A DNA stretch of 64,000 nucleotides from Pseudomonas japonica (GCF_013522925.1 NZ_JAAMQU010000002.1:372001-436000); one strand, 5' to 3'; shown: positions 17,677-26,588, numbered from the stretch's first letter. The notes: generated by a model not told the origin, from the sequence alone. Program-made: numbers and translations.

Positions 17677-17826
17677 TGCTTCAGGTCCTCTTTCAAGAAA
17701 CAAAGACTAGCCTTCCGGAACCTTAACGCCTAGTGCGCAATCAATCTGCCTGTATTACGGCAGAGTGAACTGCCTTGGGCTTTAATCCATATACCGGCAG
17801 CAGCCGGAGACACAGGAGTTTCAACG

Positions 17827-18561
17827 ATGAGAATGATCGTGCGGGCACTGTTGCCCGTTCTTCTGGTCAGCAGTGTTCTCAGCGGTTGTGCTTCGCGCAG
17901 TGATGGTACTGCGCCGCTCAACCAAGGGAACTGGCCCATTTGCAGTGCCATCGGGGGTGTAGCAGGAGCGGGGCTGGGCGCGCTGGAAAGCGGCGCGTGG
18001 GCGGCCGGCGGTGGTTTGGCCGGCGCTATTGCAGGGGGATTGATCTGTTACGCACATGACGGCGACGAAGACGGCGACGGGGTATTCGACCGCCGTGATC
18101 GTTGCCCGGGCACACCGCCACGTACGCCAGTGTCGCACAACGGTTGCCCGCTTCCGGCAGCGCCGGCGCCAGCGGCCGTGGAACCACCTGCGCCACCACC
18201 ACCGCCCAAGGAAGAAGTGATTACCTTGAGCGATGCCGGTGACGTGCTGTTCGAGTTCGACAAGTCCAACCTGACGGCCGAGGCCCAGAGCCAGTTGACC
18301 GGCTTGCTGGATCGGTTGAAGGCGGCGGACATCGTAAGCGTGAAGGTAGACGGCCATACCGATAGCGTAGGTACGGATCGCTACAACCAGGGGTTGTCCG
18401 AGCGCCGCGCTGCCAGCGTGGTGACCTTCCTGACCGAGCACGGTGTATCGCAAGCCAAGCTCAGCAGCGAAGGCTTTGGCGAAAGCCGGCCGGTTGCCGA
18501 TAACGGCACCTCGGAAGGCCGTGCACAGAACCGCCGTGTAGAGCTGCACTTGAACCGCTGA
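17827..18561 (+). CDS. OmpA-family outer-membrane lipoprotein
   Basis: 244 residues. The signal peptide ends LLVSSVLSGC (Cys21), a lipobox. A glycine-rich hydrophobic stretch follows (GGVAGAGLGALESGAWAAGG), then a thrombospondin type 3-like calcium loop DGDEDGDGVFDRRDRCPGTP, a proline linker, and a C-terminal OmpA domain. The OmpA domain has the peptidoglycan-binding pattern DGHTDSVGTDRYNQGLSERR. It is anchored in the outer membrane and binds peptidoglycan, so a structural role is likely. It stands alone, with a terminator overlapping its stop codon. Confidence 0.93.
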   Translation: MRMIVRALLPVLLVSSVLSGCASRSDGTAPLNQGNWPICSAIGGVAGAGLGALESGAWAAGGGLAGAIAGGLICYAHDGDEDGDGVFDRRDRCPGTPPRTPVSHNGCPLPAAPAPAAVEPPAPPPPPKEEVITLSDAGDVLFEFDKSNLTAEAQSQLTGLLDRLKAADIVSVKVDGHTDSVGTDRYNQGLSERRAASVVTFLTEHGVSQAKLSSEGFGESRPVADNGTSEGRAQNRRVELHLNR

Positions 18562-18583
18562 GGGGACGCCTCGCGGCTTTTTT
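18555..18583 (+). terminator. Terminator overlapping the stop of the OmpA lipoprotein gene
   Basis: The stem CCGC-T-GAGG (18555-18563) with CCTC-GCGG (18569-18576) has one bulged T and is followed by C and seven Ts. The stop codon TGA at 18559-18561 lies in the left arm. Confidence 0.7.
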
Positions 18584-18627
18584 AGTAGAGTGAGCGCTCT
18601 ACTGGATACGCCGCGAGGCTTTGCTCA

Positions 18628-18912
18628 ATGACTTCACCCGCCGGGCTTGCCGTCGGCATCGCCAAAGCCCTCACACTGGTGTTCTGGTGGCTGGTGGTGC
18701 TGAACCTGCTGTCGCCTTTTCCAAAGCCTTTTTCGGCCTGGGTCAACCTTGCCGGGGCCTTCCTGCTATTGCTGCATATCGCCGAAATGCTGATCTTCAA
18801 CCGGCGGCTGCAGTCCCGCTCGCACCGTTGGCTGGACCGTACGCAAATTCTGCTGCTGGGTATTTTCCATCTCCACTCTGTTCGAGAAGCGGCAGTGGTT
18901 TCCAAACCCTGA
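18628..18912 (+). CDS. DUF1145 membrane protein
   Basis: 94 residues with two hydrophobic segments (LVFWWLVVLNLLSPF and NLAGAFLLLLHIAEMLIF). The spacing, and the H-x-x-E at the end of the second helix, fit the DUF1145 family of small inner-membrane proteins. The function is unknown. The start is ATG at 18628; no strong Shine-Dalgarno is visible. It is followed by the DUF4823 lipoprotein gene on the same strand, 79 bp downstream. Confidence 0.82.
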   Translation: MTSPAGLAVGIAKALTLVFWWLVVLNLLSPFPKPFSAWVNLAGAFLLLLHIAEMLIFNRRLQSRSHRWLDRTQILLLGIFHLHSVREAAVVSKP

Positions 18913-18991
18913 GCGGCTTGCCCGAACTGGCGCAAAAGCTGCATCGCCTCCAACATTCGCCGGGTTTCCGTCGCGGCTTTCGGAGAGAACG

Positions 18992-19594
18992 ATGCAAAGG
19001 TTGTGTGTAGTAGTGATGCTGCTGATGTTGGGCGGGTGCATGAGCGTGAGCGACATGGGCGTGGTGGCTCGGGACCAGCTCAGCGATGCCGGTGTGCTCG
19101 ACCATAGCCAGACCCGCCGTTCCACCAATTTCCGGCTGCAGCCCGACTCGTTCATCTACATCGCCCAGGGCTCGTTCGTACCGCCGGGTGGCGCCTACCC
19201 GCGGCCTAATGTGGTGGCTGAGGAGGCCTTCCGTGGCTTCGTGGAGTACTTCCCCATGGTTCGCCGCGCCGAACAGCCTGAAGGGCTGGAGCAAGCCTTG
19301 AGCGAGGCACGGGGTGTGGGCGCCCACTATGTGCTGTACACCCGCTTCGCCCGTGCCGATGACCGCATCGGTAACCTGGAGGAGTGGTCTGACCAGGAGG
19401 CCGTCGACCGCCTGGGCATCGACAGCGGCGTGGTGCAGGTGATGCTGATCGAAACCAGCACCCGCTACTTGATCGATACCGCGACCATTCGCAGCCGCGG
19501 CGGCTTGCTCACCCTGCACAACAACAAGCCGGAAGATTTGCTTGGCCCACCGTTCGAGGACTACGCTCAGCGCTTGTTGGGAATGAGCCAGTAA
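18992..19594 (+). CDS. DUF4823 lipoprotein
   Basis: 200 residues with an N-terminal lipobox (MLLMLGGC, Cys16) and the DUF4823 pattern: DSFIYIAQGSFVPPGGAYPR, then FVEYFPMVRRAE and GAHYVLYTRFARADDR, followed by a segment with VVQVMLIETSTRYLID. The fold resembles lipoproteins that oligomerise in the envelope, but the function is unknown. GGAGA precedes the ATG. The DUF1285 gene follows 9 bp after its stop and is probably co-transcribed. Confidence 0.85.
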   Translation: MQRLCVVVMLLMLGGCMSVSDMGVVARDQLSDAGVLDHSQTRRSTNFRLQPDSFIYIAQGSFVPPGGAYPRPNVVAEEAFRGFVEYFPMVRRAEQPEGLEQALSEARGVGAHYVLYTRFARADDRIGNLEEWSDQEAVDRLGIDSGVVQVMLIETSTRYLIDTATIRSRGGLLTLHNNKPEDLLGPPFEDYAQRLLGMSQ

Positions 19595-19603
19595 GGAGGC
19601 GCC

Positions 19604-20164
19604 ATGAGCGGCGCGGCAACGGTCAATGATTTGTTGGGGCAAATCCCCAAGGCGCAGGGGCTGCCCCCGGTTCATTTGTGGAACCCGGCCTTTTGCGGCG
19701 ACATCGACATGCGCATCGCCCGCGATGGCACCTGGTATTACCTGGGTACGCCGATCGGGCGCAAACCGATGGTTCGGCTGTTCTCGACCATTCTGCGACG
19801 GGATGAGGACAAATGGTTCCTGGTGACCCCGGTGGAGAAAGTCGGGATTACCGTGGAAGACGCGCCCTTTGTGGCGGTCATCCTTGAGGCTGAAGGGGAA
19901 GGCGAGCAGCAACGTCTGCATTTTACCGATAACGTCGAAAACCGTTTTACAGCTGGGCCCGAGCACCCATTGCGGGTGATCACCGACGGCGTTACCGGCG
20001 AACCCGCACCCTACATCACGGTGCGGGGCAACCTCGAAGCCTTGATCCACCGCAACGTGTTCTACCAGTTGGTGGACCTGGCCATTACCCGAGAGGTGAA
20101 TGGCCAGCGCCTGCTGGGGGTATGGAGCGACGGCGAGTTCTATTCTCTCGGCGAGGCCCCGTAA
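19604..20164 (+). CDS. DUF1285 protein
   Basis: 186 residues with the DUF1285 features: HLWNPAFCGDIDMRIARDGT, WYYLGTPIGRKPMVRLFSTI and EKWFLVTPVEK-like DKWFLVTPVEKVGI, then a second half with DAPFVAVILEAEG. No membrane or signal segment is present, so it is cytoplasmic. The function is unknown. AAGGAGGC sits just before the ATG at 19604. The DUF4823 gene precedes it by 9 bp; DUF4823 and DUF1285 genes are adjacent in other pseudomonads as far as I recall. Confidence 0.86.
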   Translation: MSGAATVNDLLGQIPKAQGLPPVHLWNPAFCGDIDMRIARDGTWYYLGTPIGRKPMVRLFSTILRRDEDKWFLVTPVEKVGITVEDAPFVAVILEAEGEGEQQRLHFTDNVENRFTAGPEHPLRVITDGVTGEPAPYITVRGNLEALIHRNVFYQLVDLAITREVNGQRLLGVWSDGEFYSLGEAP

Positions 20165-20167
20165 CCG

Positions 20168-20545
20168 TCAGGGCTTGGCCACGTGCCACACCCCGCCCTT
20201 GTTATCGCCACCGGCCTCGCCTGGCTTGGCATCGTTCTTCCAGGTATACAGCGGCTTGTCTTTGTACGCCCACTGCTGGCGGCCATCGTCGCGCTTGACC
20301 AGCGACCAGTCGCCTTCGGCCTTGGCGCCATCCTCGGCCACGAACGCGGGCCAGTTTTCCACGCATTTGCCATTGCACATGGACATGCCGGTCATGTCCT
20401 GGTCGTAGGTGTACAGCACCTGGCCTTTACTGTCGGCCAGTACAGGGCCGCTGGCGGTGTTCGCCGTAGTGGCGGGGCCAGCGGCTTGCGCCGTGCCGGC
20501 GAGGCAGGCAAGGGCGAGCAGGGCGGAAATACCGATACGTTTCAT
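20168..20545 (-). CDS. COG4315 secreted protein with repeated Y-x-[FWY]-x-x-D motif
   Basis: 125 residues with signal peptide MKRIGISALLALACLAGTAQ and cleavage near AQA-AGP. The mature part shows the family repeats VLYTYDQD and PLYTWKND and the Cys pair in CNGKCVENWPAF. It is a periplasmic or secreted protein of unknown role; relatives are annotated as lipoproteins but this one lacks a lipobox Cys. The ATG at 20545 with AGGAG 6 nt upstream is preferred over a start 11 codons earlier. It converges on the DUF1285 gene with 3 bp between. Confidence 0.85.
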   Translation of the reverse strand: MKRIGISALLALACLAGTAQAAGPATTANTASGPVLADSKGQVLYTYDQDMTGMSMCNGKCVENWPAFVAEDGAKAEGDWSLVKRDDGRQQWAYKDKPLYTWKNDAKPGEAGGDNKGGVWHVAKP

Positions 20546-20636
20546 GAAAGGCTCCTGTTGTGTGAGCGGGCAAGGCATGCGCCGCGATTGTCGCGGGCAG
20601 GCTTATGATTCCCGCCTGCGGGGCAGTGCACAACAG

Positions 20637-20714
20637 GAAAACGCAGCGGTCCGTTAACGTTTTCGTTGGAAAACCGCGTTTCAGTAGTGTTTTCGCGAGG
20701 CCGGTAGCGTTTTC
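20637..20714. promoter_or_regulatory. Phased GTTTTC/GAAAAC array upstream of fic
   Basis: Six short boxes: GAAAAC at 20637, GTTTTC at 20659, GAAAAC at 20669 (the last two form a perfect inverted repeat around GTTG), GTTTC at 20678, GTTTTC at 20689 and GTTTTC at 20709. From 20659 on they fall close to 10-bp multiples. They end 75 bp before the fic ATG. I infer a multi-site operator or curved DNA; no regulator is known. Confidence 0.4.
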
Positions 20715-20788
20715 AATCTCTCAGTCACCATTTTTCGCTTACCATCGGCGTCTGTTCATCGCTTTCGCTGTAAGCAGGAGACGCATCC

Positions 20789-22318
20789 ATGCAGGTAGGC
20801 TTCAAGGCCCTCGCTGATCGGTACAGAATCGATCTTGTACAGCCTCTGCGGGTTGAATCCGTCATCGGCACCACACGTATGGTCCGCGAAAGCGAGAGGC
20901 AGCTTCACAATACCTACCCCTCCAGCTACCAACCCACCGACGACTTTTCTGGCCATTTCGAATTTGGGCTCAAGTACGAAGAGCTCCATCTGGAGTTCCT
21001 TGCCCGCTTGTTTGCAGTCACCGGGCCCGGGCCCATCGAGGCATGGTGCCGGGAGGCGCCCTTTGGGCAATATGCGCGCCGCGCCGGGTTCCTGTACGAA
21101 TGGCTGACGGAAGAACGCTTGAATGTGCCCGATATCTCTAATGGTAGCTACGTCGACGCTGTTTCGTCCGAGCTTTATCTGACACGGTCCAAGCCGGTAC
21201 GTGTACAGCGCTGGCGTATCAAGGACAACCTTCCAGGCACGCCTCGGTTCTGCCCTTTGATTCGCCGCACTATTGCCGTTCAGGAAGCACTGCAGTTTGA
21301 TGTGGGTGAAGCGTTACGCGAGCTGAACCGTAATTTCGGGCCCGACATTCTGATGCGGACAGCCAGCTGGCTGACGTTCAAGGAGTCCCGCGCAAGCTTT
21401 TTGATAGAGAAGGAAGCGGATCAGGCCGATAGAATCCAGCGGTTTGCCCATGTGATCGCCCAGTATTGCGGGCATATCGAAGGTCCGTTGAGCGACAGCA
21501 GCCTGCATACGTTGCAGGCAGGTATTCTCGGCCACGATGCAATCGGGTTAGGGCTGCGACGGTCACCGGTCTTCGTCGGTCAAGCAACGTTGCGCGAGAA
21601 CATCGTGCATTACGTCGCCCCAGGGTTCGAACAGGTCCCGCAGCTTCTGGAAGGGCTGAAACAATTCGAGGAGGTCACCCGCGGCGCTGAACCCTTGGCG
21701 CGTGCCGCAGCGCTGGCCTTCAGCTTTGTGTATATCCACCCCATGCGCGACGGCAATGGCCGGATTCATCGATTTCTGATCAACGATACGTTGATCCGTG
21801 ACAAGGCAGTGCCTGATGGCGTGATTCTCCCCGTGTCGGCGACAATTACCAGCTCTATTGATTTTCGGGCTCGGTATGACCGTACGCTTGAGGTCTTTTC
21901 CCGGCCGCTCATGCATCGCTACGCGGCGTCATACCGCTTCGGCGAGCTTGTTCAATACACAGACGGCACGCTGAGCAACCTGGTGTTTGATGATTATGCC
22001 GACGCGCTGTTTGCTTGGCGTTTCCCGGACCTTACGGAACACGTGCTGTACACGGCTCAGGTTGTCGCCCATACCGTACGCACCGAGATGGCCGAGGAAG
22101 CGCGTGTGCTGATGATCTTCCAGCGGGCTCAGGAGCAGATGAAGGAGGTGCTGGAAATGCCCGACCAGGATGCCAACCGCATCATCCGCTCCCTCAAGGA
22201 AAACCACTGGCAAGTGTCCGGCAAGCTGAAAAAGGCGTATCCGCAACTTGAGGATGAACGCCAGGCGGAGCGTATCGTGGACGCTGTGCGTTCAGCGTTC
22301 GAATACTGGAAGGGGTGA
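20789..22318 (+). CDS. Fic-domain AMPylator-like protein
   Basis: 509 residues. The Fic signature is complete at 317-328 (HPMRDGNGRIHR): catalytic His plus D-G-N-G-R for phosphate binding, with Met at the usual Phe position. The N-terminal region (SGHFEFGLKYEELHLEFLAR) is of a type found in full-length Fic proteins. A possible class II inhibitory motif lies at 203-207, SFLIE, matching S-x-x-x-E, with Lys rather than Gly/Asn next. Fic enzymes transfer AMP or related groups to target proteins; the target is unknown. No antitoxin gene is adjacent, consistent with self-inhibition. GC content looks lower than its neighbours. Confidence 0.9.
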   Translation: MQVGFKALADRYRIDLVQPLRVESVIGTTRMVRESERQLHNTYPSSYQPTDDFSGHFEFGLKYEELHLEFLARLFAVTGPGPIEAWCREAPFGQYARRAGFLYEWLTEERLNVPDISNGSYVDAVSSELYLTRSKPVRVQRWRIKDNLPGTPRFCPLIRRTIAVQEALQFDVGEALRELNRNFGPDILMRTASWLTFKESRASFLIEKEADQADRIQRFAHVIAQYCGHIEGPLSDSSLHTLQAGILGHDAIGLGLRRSPVFVGQATLRENIVHYVAPGFEQVPQLLEGLKQFEEVTRGAEPLARAAALAFSFVYIHPMRDGNGRIHRFLINDTLIRDKAVPDGVILPVSATITSSIDFRARYDRTLEVFSRPLMHRYAASYRFGELVQYTDGTLSNLVFDDYADALFAWRFPDLTEHVLYTAQVVAHTVRTEMAEEARVLMIFQRAQEQMKEVLEMPDQDANRIIRSLKENHWQVSGKLKKAYPQLEDERQAERIVDAVRSAFEYWKG

Positions 22319-22352
22319 GGGCGCGGCCCAGGGTGCCCGCCCCGTAAAACGA

Positions 22353-22380
22353 AAAAACCCGCCATAAAGGGCGGGTTTTT
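22353..22380 (+). terminator. Terminator after fic
   Basis: AAAAACCCGCC pairs with GGCGGGTTTTT around an ataaag loop; the T-run continues to 22380. The A-run in the left arm means it could also work on the minus strand for the tRNA-Asn transcript. Confidence 0.85.
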
Positions 22381-22421
22381 CGGGATTCAAAGGCGAGCAC
22401 GGCAGCCTCTGAAATAGTGTT

Positions 22422-22497
22422 TGGCTCCGCGACCTGGACTCGAACCAGGGACCCAATGATTAACAGTCATTTGCTCTACCGACTGAGCTATCGCGGA
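22422..22497 (-). tRNA. tRNA-Asn (GTT)
   Basis: 76 nt including encoded CCA. On the minus strand it begins TCCGCGATAGCTC and ends GTCGCGGAGCCA; the anticodon loop reads CTGTTAA with anticodon GTT. Its 3' end faces the fic gene. No second copy of the tRNA end is found around fic, so there is no sign of an integrated element using it. Confidence 0.97.
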
Positions 22498-22509
22498 ACA
22501 ACGGTGGCT

Positions 22510-22537
22510 ATCTTACTGATAACGTTGAGGAAGTCAA
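22510..22537 (-). promoter_or_regulatory. Sigma70 promoter of tRNA-Asn
   Basis: Minus strand: -35 TTGACT (22532-22537), 16-bp spacer, -10 TAAGAT (22510-22515). The start would be near 22503, about 6 nt before the mature tRNA. Confidence 0.7.
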
Positions 22538-22557
22538 CGTTGCCTGAAGCCGGGGTG

Positions 22558-22600
22558 TGTAGGAGTCGGAACCGGTTCGCCGGCTGCGCCGGCTCCTACA
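22558..22600. repeat. REP-type inverted repeat
   Basis: It begins tgtaggag and ends ctcctaca, with a GC-rich core containing ccggttcgccggctgcgccg. It lies between tRNA-Asn and the aminotransferase gene. It shares the tgtaggag end with the repeats at 3744 and 60177 but has a different core. Confidence 0.6.
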
Positions 22601-22618
22601 CGCGGAGCATTGAAGGCG

Positions 22619-23815
22619 TTACAACACCTTGATGATCGCCTCGGTCACCGCGCCCAGGTTGCTCTGGTTGAGCGCTGCGGCGCAGATGCGGCCGGTGTCC
22701 AGGGCATAGATGCCGAACTCGTTACGCAGGCGATGCACTTGTGCAGTGGTCAGGCCCGAGTAGGAGAACATTCCGCGCTGCTGCTTGATGAAGCTGAAGT
22801 CCTGCGCGGCGCCCAAGGCAGCCAGGCGATCGACCATGCCCACGCGCATGTCACGGATGCGGCTGCGCATTTCCGCCAGTTCCGCTTCCCACATGGCGCG
22901 CAGCTCCGGGCTGTTGAGCACGGTGGCCACGATCACCGCGCCATGGGTAGGCGGGTTAGAGTAGTTGGTGCGGATCACTCGCTTGATCTGCGACAGCACG
23001 CGGGTGCTCTCGTCTTTCGAGGCGGTGACCATCGACAGCGCGCCCACGCGCTCGCCGTACAGCGAGAAGGACTTGGAGAACGAGCTGGACACGAAGAAGG
23101 TGAGGCCTGCCTCGGCGAACAACCTTACTGCTTCAGCGTCCTCGGGGATACCGTCGCCGAAGCCCTGGTAGGCAATGTCCAGGAACGGCACATGGTCCTT
23201 GGCGCGAACCACGTCCAGCACCTGTTGCCAGTCTTCACGAGTGAGGTCTACCCCGGTCGGGTTGTGGCAGCACGCATGCAGCACGACCACCGAGCCGCTT
23301 GGCAGAGCGTTCAGGTCCTCCAGCAGGCCGGAACGGTTCACCCCATGGCTGGTCGCATCATAGTAGCGATATTCGCGTACCGGGAAGCCGGCGGTTTCGA
23401 ACAGGGCACGGTGGTTTTCCCAGCTTGGATCGCTGATTGCCACTACCGCCTCGGGGCGCAGGCGCTTGATGAAGTCGGCACCCAGCTTGAGCGCGCCGGT
23501 GCCACCTACGGCCTGCACGGTGACCACACGGCCTTCGGCCAGCAACGGCGACTCGGCACCGAACAGCAAGGTTTGCACGGCCTTGTCATAGGCGGCGATG
23601 CCGTCGATGGGCAGGTAACCACGGGCGGCATGTTGGGCAACCCGTGCCTGCTCCGCTTCGATGACCGCACGAAGCAGCGGGATCTTGCCTTCTTCGTTGT
23701 AGTAAACGCCTACACCCAGGTTGACCTTTTCAGGCTGCGGGTCGGCATTGAAGGCTTCGTTGAGGCCGAGGATAGGATCGCGGGGCGCCAATTCAACAGC
23801 GGAAAACAGGCTCAT
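22619..23815 (-). CDS. tyrB: Aromatic/aspartate-type amino acid aminotransferase
   Basis: 398-residue PLP enzyme of the class I aspartate/aromatic aminotransferase subgroup. It transfers an amino group between aromatic or dicarboxylic amino acids and 2-oxoacids. Key sites: CCHNPTGVDLT (substrate/PLP binding), DIAYQGFGDG, and the Schiff-base lysine in SSSFSKSFSLYGERVG. The start is the ATG at 23815 (MSLFSAVELAPRDP), 15 codons inside the longest frame, because family members start there. It is divergent from uvrB, as in other pseudomonads. Whether it is a dedicated TyrB or a general aromatic enzyme cannot be told from sequence. Confidence 0.88.
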   Translation of the reverse strand: MSLFSAVELAPRDPILGLNEAFNADPQPEKVNLGVGVYYNEEGKIPLLRAVIEAEQARVAQHAARGYLPIDGIAAYDKAVQTLLFGAESPLLAEGRVVTVQAVGGTGALKLGADFIKRLRPEAVVAISDPSWENHRALFETAGFPVREYRYYDATSHGVNRSGLLEDLNALPSGSVVVLHACCHNPTGVDLTREDWQQVLDVVRAKDHVPFLDIAYQGFGDGIPEDAEAVRLFAEAGLTFFVSSSFSKSFSLYGERVGALSMVTASKDESTRVLSQIKRVIRTNYSNPPTHGAVIVATVLNSPELRAMWEAELAEMRSRIRDMRVGMVDRLAALGAAQDFSFIKQQRGMFSYSGLTTAQVHRLRNEFGIYALDTGRICAAALNQSNLGAVTEAIIKVL

Positions 23816-24022
23816 TAGGGACCGTGGCTCTGTAGAGGAGAGTGAAAAAATCCGCACCAACGCGGTGCGCCAACGGTCGATGAGTATAGAGAGGGTTGCG
23901 CATGTTCGCGACAGCTAGTGTCCGATTTGTTCGTTTTTTTTTACACCCGTTAACACGGAGAATCGTGCTTTACCCTTCAGCTGTGTGTAACGCGATTTGA
24001 CGACCTGTATAGCACCCCAGTA

Positions 24023-24038
24023 CTGTTTATGGATACAG
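24023..24038. promoter_or_regulatory. LexA (SOS) box upstream of uvrB
   Basis: CTGTTTATGGATACAG matches CTGT-N8-ACAG exactly. It overlaps a likely uvrB -10 (TACTGT, 24021-24026) whose -35 (TTGACG, 23997-24002) is 18 bp upstream. A weaker CTGT...CCAG half-match lies at 24005-24020. LexA bound here would block uvrB transcription. Confidence 0.7.
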
Positions 24039-24063
24039 CCCTGCGGGGCGATTGAGGTAGCCC

Positions 24064-26079
24064 ATGTCCGAATTCCAGCTTGTGACCCAATACAAGCCCG
24101 CTGGCGACCAGCCTGAAGCCATTCGCCAATTGGTGGAAGGCATCGATGCAGGCCTCGCTCATCAGACGCTGCTGGGTGTGACCGGGTCGGGCAAAACCTT
24201 CAGCATTGCCAACGTGATCGCGCAGATAAAACGCCCTACGCTGGTACTGGCGCCCAACAAAACATTGGCGGCGCAGCTTTACGGAGAGTTCAAGGCATTC
24301 TTCCCGAACAATGCCGTGGAATACTTCGTTTCCTACTACGACTACTACCAGCCCGAGGCCTACGTGCCGTCGTCGGACACCTTCATCGAGAAGGATGCCT
24401 CCATCAACGACCACATCGAACAGATGCGGCTGTCCGCCACCAAGGCATTGCTGGAGCGCAAGGACGCCATCATCGTGACCACTGTCTCGTGCATCTACGG
24501 CCTGGGTAGCCCGGAAACCTACCTGCGCATGGTGCTGCACCTGGACCGGGGTGACCGCTTCGACCAGCGCGAGCTGCTGCGGCGGCTGGCCGAGTTGCAA
24601 TACACCCGCAACGAAATGGACTTCGCCCGCGCCACCTTCCGCGTGCGCGGCGACGTGATCGACGTGTTCCCGGCCGAATCCGACCTCGAAGCCATCCGCA
24701 TCGAGCTGTTCGACGACGAAATCGAAAATATCTCGTCCTTCGACCCGCTCACCGGTGAGATCATCCAGCGCCTGCCGCGTTATACCCTCTACCCGAAAAC
24801 CCACTATGTAACCCCTCGGGAAACCATCGTCGGGGCCATCGAAAAGATCAAGGTGGAGCTGGAAGAGCGGCTGGAATACCTGCGCGGTGCCAACAAGCTG
24901 GTAGAAGCCCAGCGGCTGGAGCAACGCACGCGGTTCGACTTGGAGATGATGCTGGAGCTGGGCTACTGCAACGGCATCGAAAACTATTCCCGCTACCTCT
25001 CCGGTCGGCCCGCCGGCGCGGCGCCGCCCACGTTGTACGACTACCTGCCGCCCGAGGCGCTGCTGGTGATCGACGAATCCCACGTGAGCGTTCCGCAGGT
25101 GGGGGCGATGTACAAGGGCGACCGCTCCCGCAAGGAAACCCTCGTGGAGTACGGCTTCCGCCTGCCCTCCGCGCTGGATAACCGCCCCATGCGGTTCGAC
25201 GAATGGGAGGCGATCATGCCGCAGACCATTTTCGTCTCCGCCACGCCTGGCCCGTATGAGCAGGAGCACGCCGGCAGGGTGGTGGAGCAGGTGGTTCGCC
25301 CCACCGGCCTAGTAGACCCGCAGATCGAAATCCGCCCGGCCTCTACTCAGGTGGACGACCTGTTGTCCGAGATTCGCAAGCGCGTGGCGCTGGATCAGCG
25401 GGTACTGGTCACCACGCTCACCAAGCGCATGTCCGAGGACCTTACCGACTACCTCGCCGACCACGACGTTCGGGTGCGCTACCTGCACTCGGACATCGAC
25501 ACGGTGGAGCGGGTGGAGATCATCCGCGACCTGCGCTTGGGCACCTTCGATGTGCTGGTAGGGATCAACCTGCTGCGCGAGGGCCTGGACATGCCGGAGG
25601 TGGCCCTGGTGGCCATCCTGGATGCCGACAAGGAAGGCTTCCTGCGCTCGGAGCGTTCGCTGATCCAGACCATCGGCCGCGCCGCGCGTAACCTCAACGG
25701 CCGGGCGATCCTTTATGCCGACAACATGACGGGCTCCATGGAGCGGGCCATCAACGAAACCGAGCGGCGGCGGGAAAAGCAGATCGCCTTCAACGAAGCC
25801 AACGGCATCGTGCCCAAGGGGGTTGTGCGCGACATCGCCGACATCCTCGAGGGCGCCAACATCCCCGGTGGCAAGAGCAAGAAGCGCAAGGGCATGGCCA
25901 AGGCCGCGGAGGAAAGCGCCAAGTACGAAGCCGAGCTGCGTAGCCCGAGCGAGATCAACAAACGCATCCGCCAGCTGGAAGAGAAGATGCTCCAGTTCGC
26001 CCGAGACCTGGAGTTCGAAGCTGCCGCGCAAACCCGCGATGAAATCGGCAAGCTGCGCGAGCGGTTGCTGGCGGTGTAA
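24064..26079 (+). CDS. uvrB: Excinuclease ABC subunit B
   Basis: UvrB is the helicase-like damage-verification subunit of nucleotide excision repair. The 671-residue product has Walker [13 protein letters not shown] (about residues 39-50), the beta-hairpin [13 protein letters not shown] used to probe DNA, the DESH Walker B, helicase motifs V/VI in [26 protein letters not shown] and QTIGRAARN, and a C-terminal UVR domain ([20 protein letters not shown]) for UvrC contact. ATG at 24064; the sequence before it carries a LexA box. Confidence 0.98.
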   Translation: MSEFQLVTQYKPAGDQPEAIRQLVEGIDAGLAHQTLLGVTGSGKTFSIANVIAQIKRPTLVLAPNKTLAAQLYGEFKAFFPNNAVEYFVSYYDYYQPEAYVPSSDTFIEKDASINDHIEQMRLSATKALLERKDAIIVTTVSCIYGLGSPETYLRMVLHLDRGDRFDQRELLRRLAELQYTRNEMDFARATFRVRGDVIDVFPAESDLEAIRIELFDDEIENISSFDPLTGEIIQRLPRYTLYPKTHYVTPRETIVGAIEKIKVELEERLEYLRGANKLVEAQRLEQRTRFDLEMMLELGYCNGIENYSRYLSGRPAGAAPPTLYDYLPPEALLVIDESHVSVPQVGAMYKGDRSRKETLVEYGFRLPSALDNRPMRFDEWEAIMPQTIFVSATPGPYEQEHAGRVVEQVVRPTGLVDPQIEIRPASTQVDDLLSEIRKRVALDQRVLVTTLTKRMSEDLTDYLADHDVRVRYLHSDIDTVERVEIIRDLRLGTFDVLVGINLLREGLDMPEVALVAILDADKEGFLRSERSLIQTIGRAARNLNGRAILYADNMTGSMERAINETERRREKQIAFNEANGIVPKGVVRDIADILEGANIPGGKSKKRKGMAKAAEESAKYEAELRSPSEINKRIRQLEEKMLQFARDLEFEAAAQTRDEIGKLRERLLAV

Positions 26080-26111
26080 CCTGCGGATGCGCTGGGGTCG
26101 AAGGAGCCGAT

Positions 26112-26429
26112 ATGATCAAACTCGTAGCGATAGGGATGTTGGCGCTTGCCTGTATCCCCGCTGCCGAAGCAAGCACCCGCTGCGGCAGGGAACTGATCAA
26201 TCCTGGCGCCAGGCTGGATGAAGTGCTGAGCCGCTGCGGGCCACCCGCGGCGCAGGCCAGCCAGCCTCCCGCGCTGCGCCCAAACGGGGTGCCACGAAAA
26301 GGCGCGACCAAAACCGATGTGCTGGTGTACGGCCCCAATGGCGGCGCCTGGAAATACTGGCGCTTCCAGAATGACGTGCTGATACGCGTGGATACCCGCC
26401 GGGAAGCCCCGGACGACCATCTCCTTTGA
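26112..26429 (+). CDS. DUF2845 periplasmic protein
   Basis: 105 residues with signal peptide MIKLVAIGMLALACIPAAEA. The mature domain has the DUF2845 pattern: STRCGRELINPGARLDEVLS, RCGPPA, then a central strand and WKYWRFQNDVLIRVDT. It is probably periplasmic; the function is unknown. AAGGAG precedes the ATG, 32 bp after uvrB. It is followed by a REP repeat. Confidence 0.85.
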   Translation: MIKLVAIGMLALACIPAAEASTRCGRELINPGARLDEVLSRCGPPAAQASQPPALRPNGVPRKGATKTDVLVYGPNGGAWKYWRFQNDVLIRVDTRREAPDDHLL

Positions 26430-26443
26430 TCTAGGCTTAAGCC

Positions 26444-26480
26444 TTCGCGAGCTGCGCCTGCGGCTCCGCTTGCTCCCACA
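26444..26480. repeat. REP-type repeat
   Basis: It runs ttcgcgagctgcgcc...cttgctcccaca. Its reverse complement differs from the copy at 60177-60213 at only three of 37 positions. It lies between the DUF2845 gene and gltX; the rest of the gap shows no other clear element. Confidence 0.7.
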
Positions 26481-26588
26481 AGGGCCGGCGCAACCCTGCT
26501 TATTCTGTAGGAAGCCTGGGCTTCTACCGGCCACCCGCCCGGCCTGCTACCATTCCCTGCTTTGTACTGTCCTGTCCGAGAGCCCTCC

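Noticed and set aside
20546..22497. An integrated element between tRNA-Asn and the COG4315 gene
   Set aside because: No integrase and no repeated tRNA end was found; only the single fic gene is accessory.
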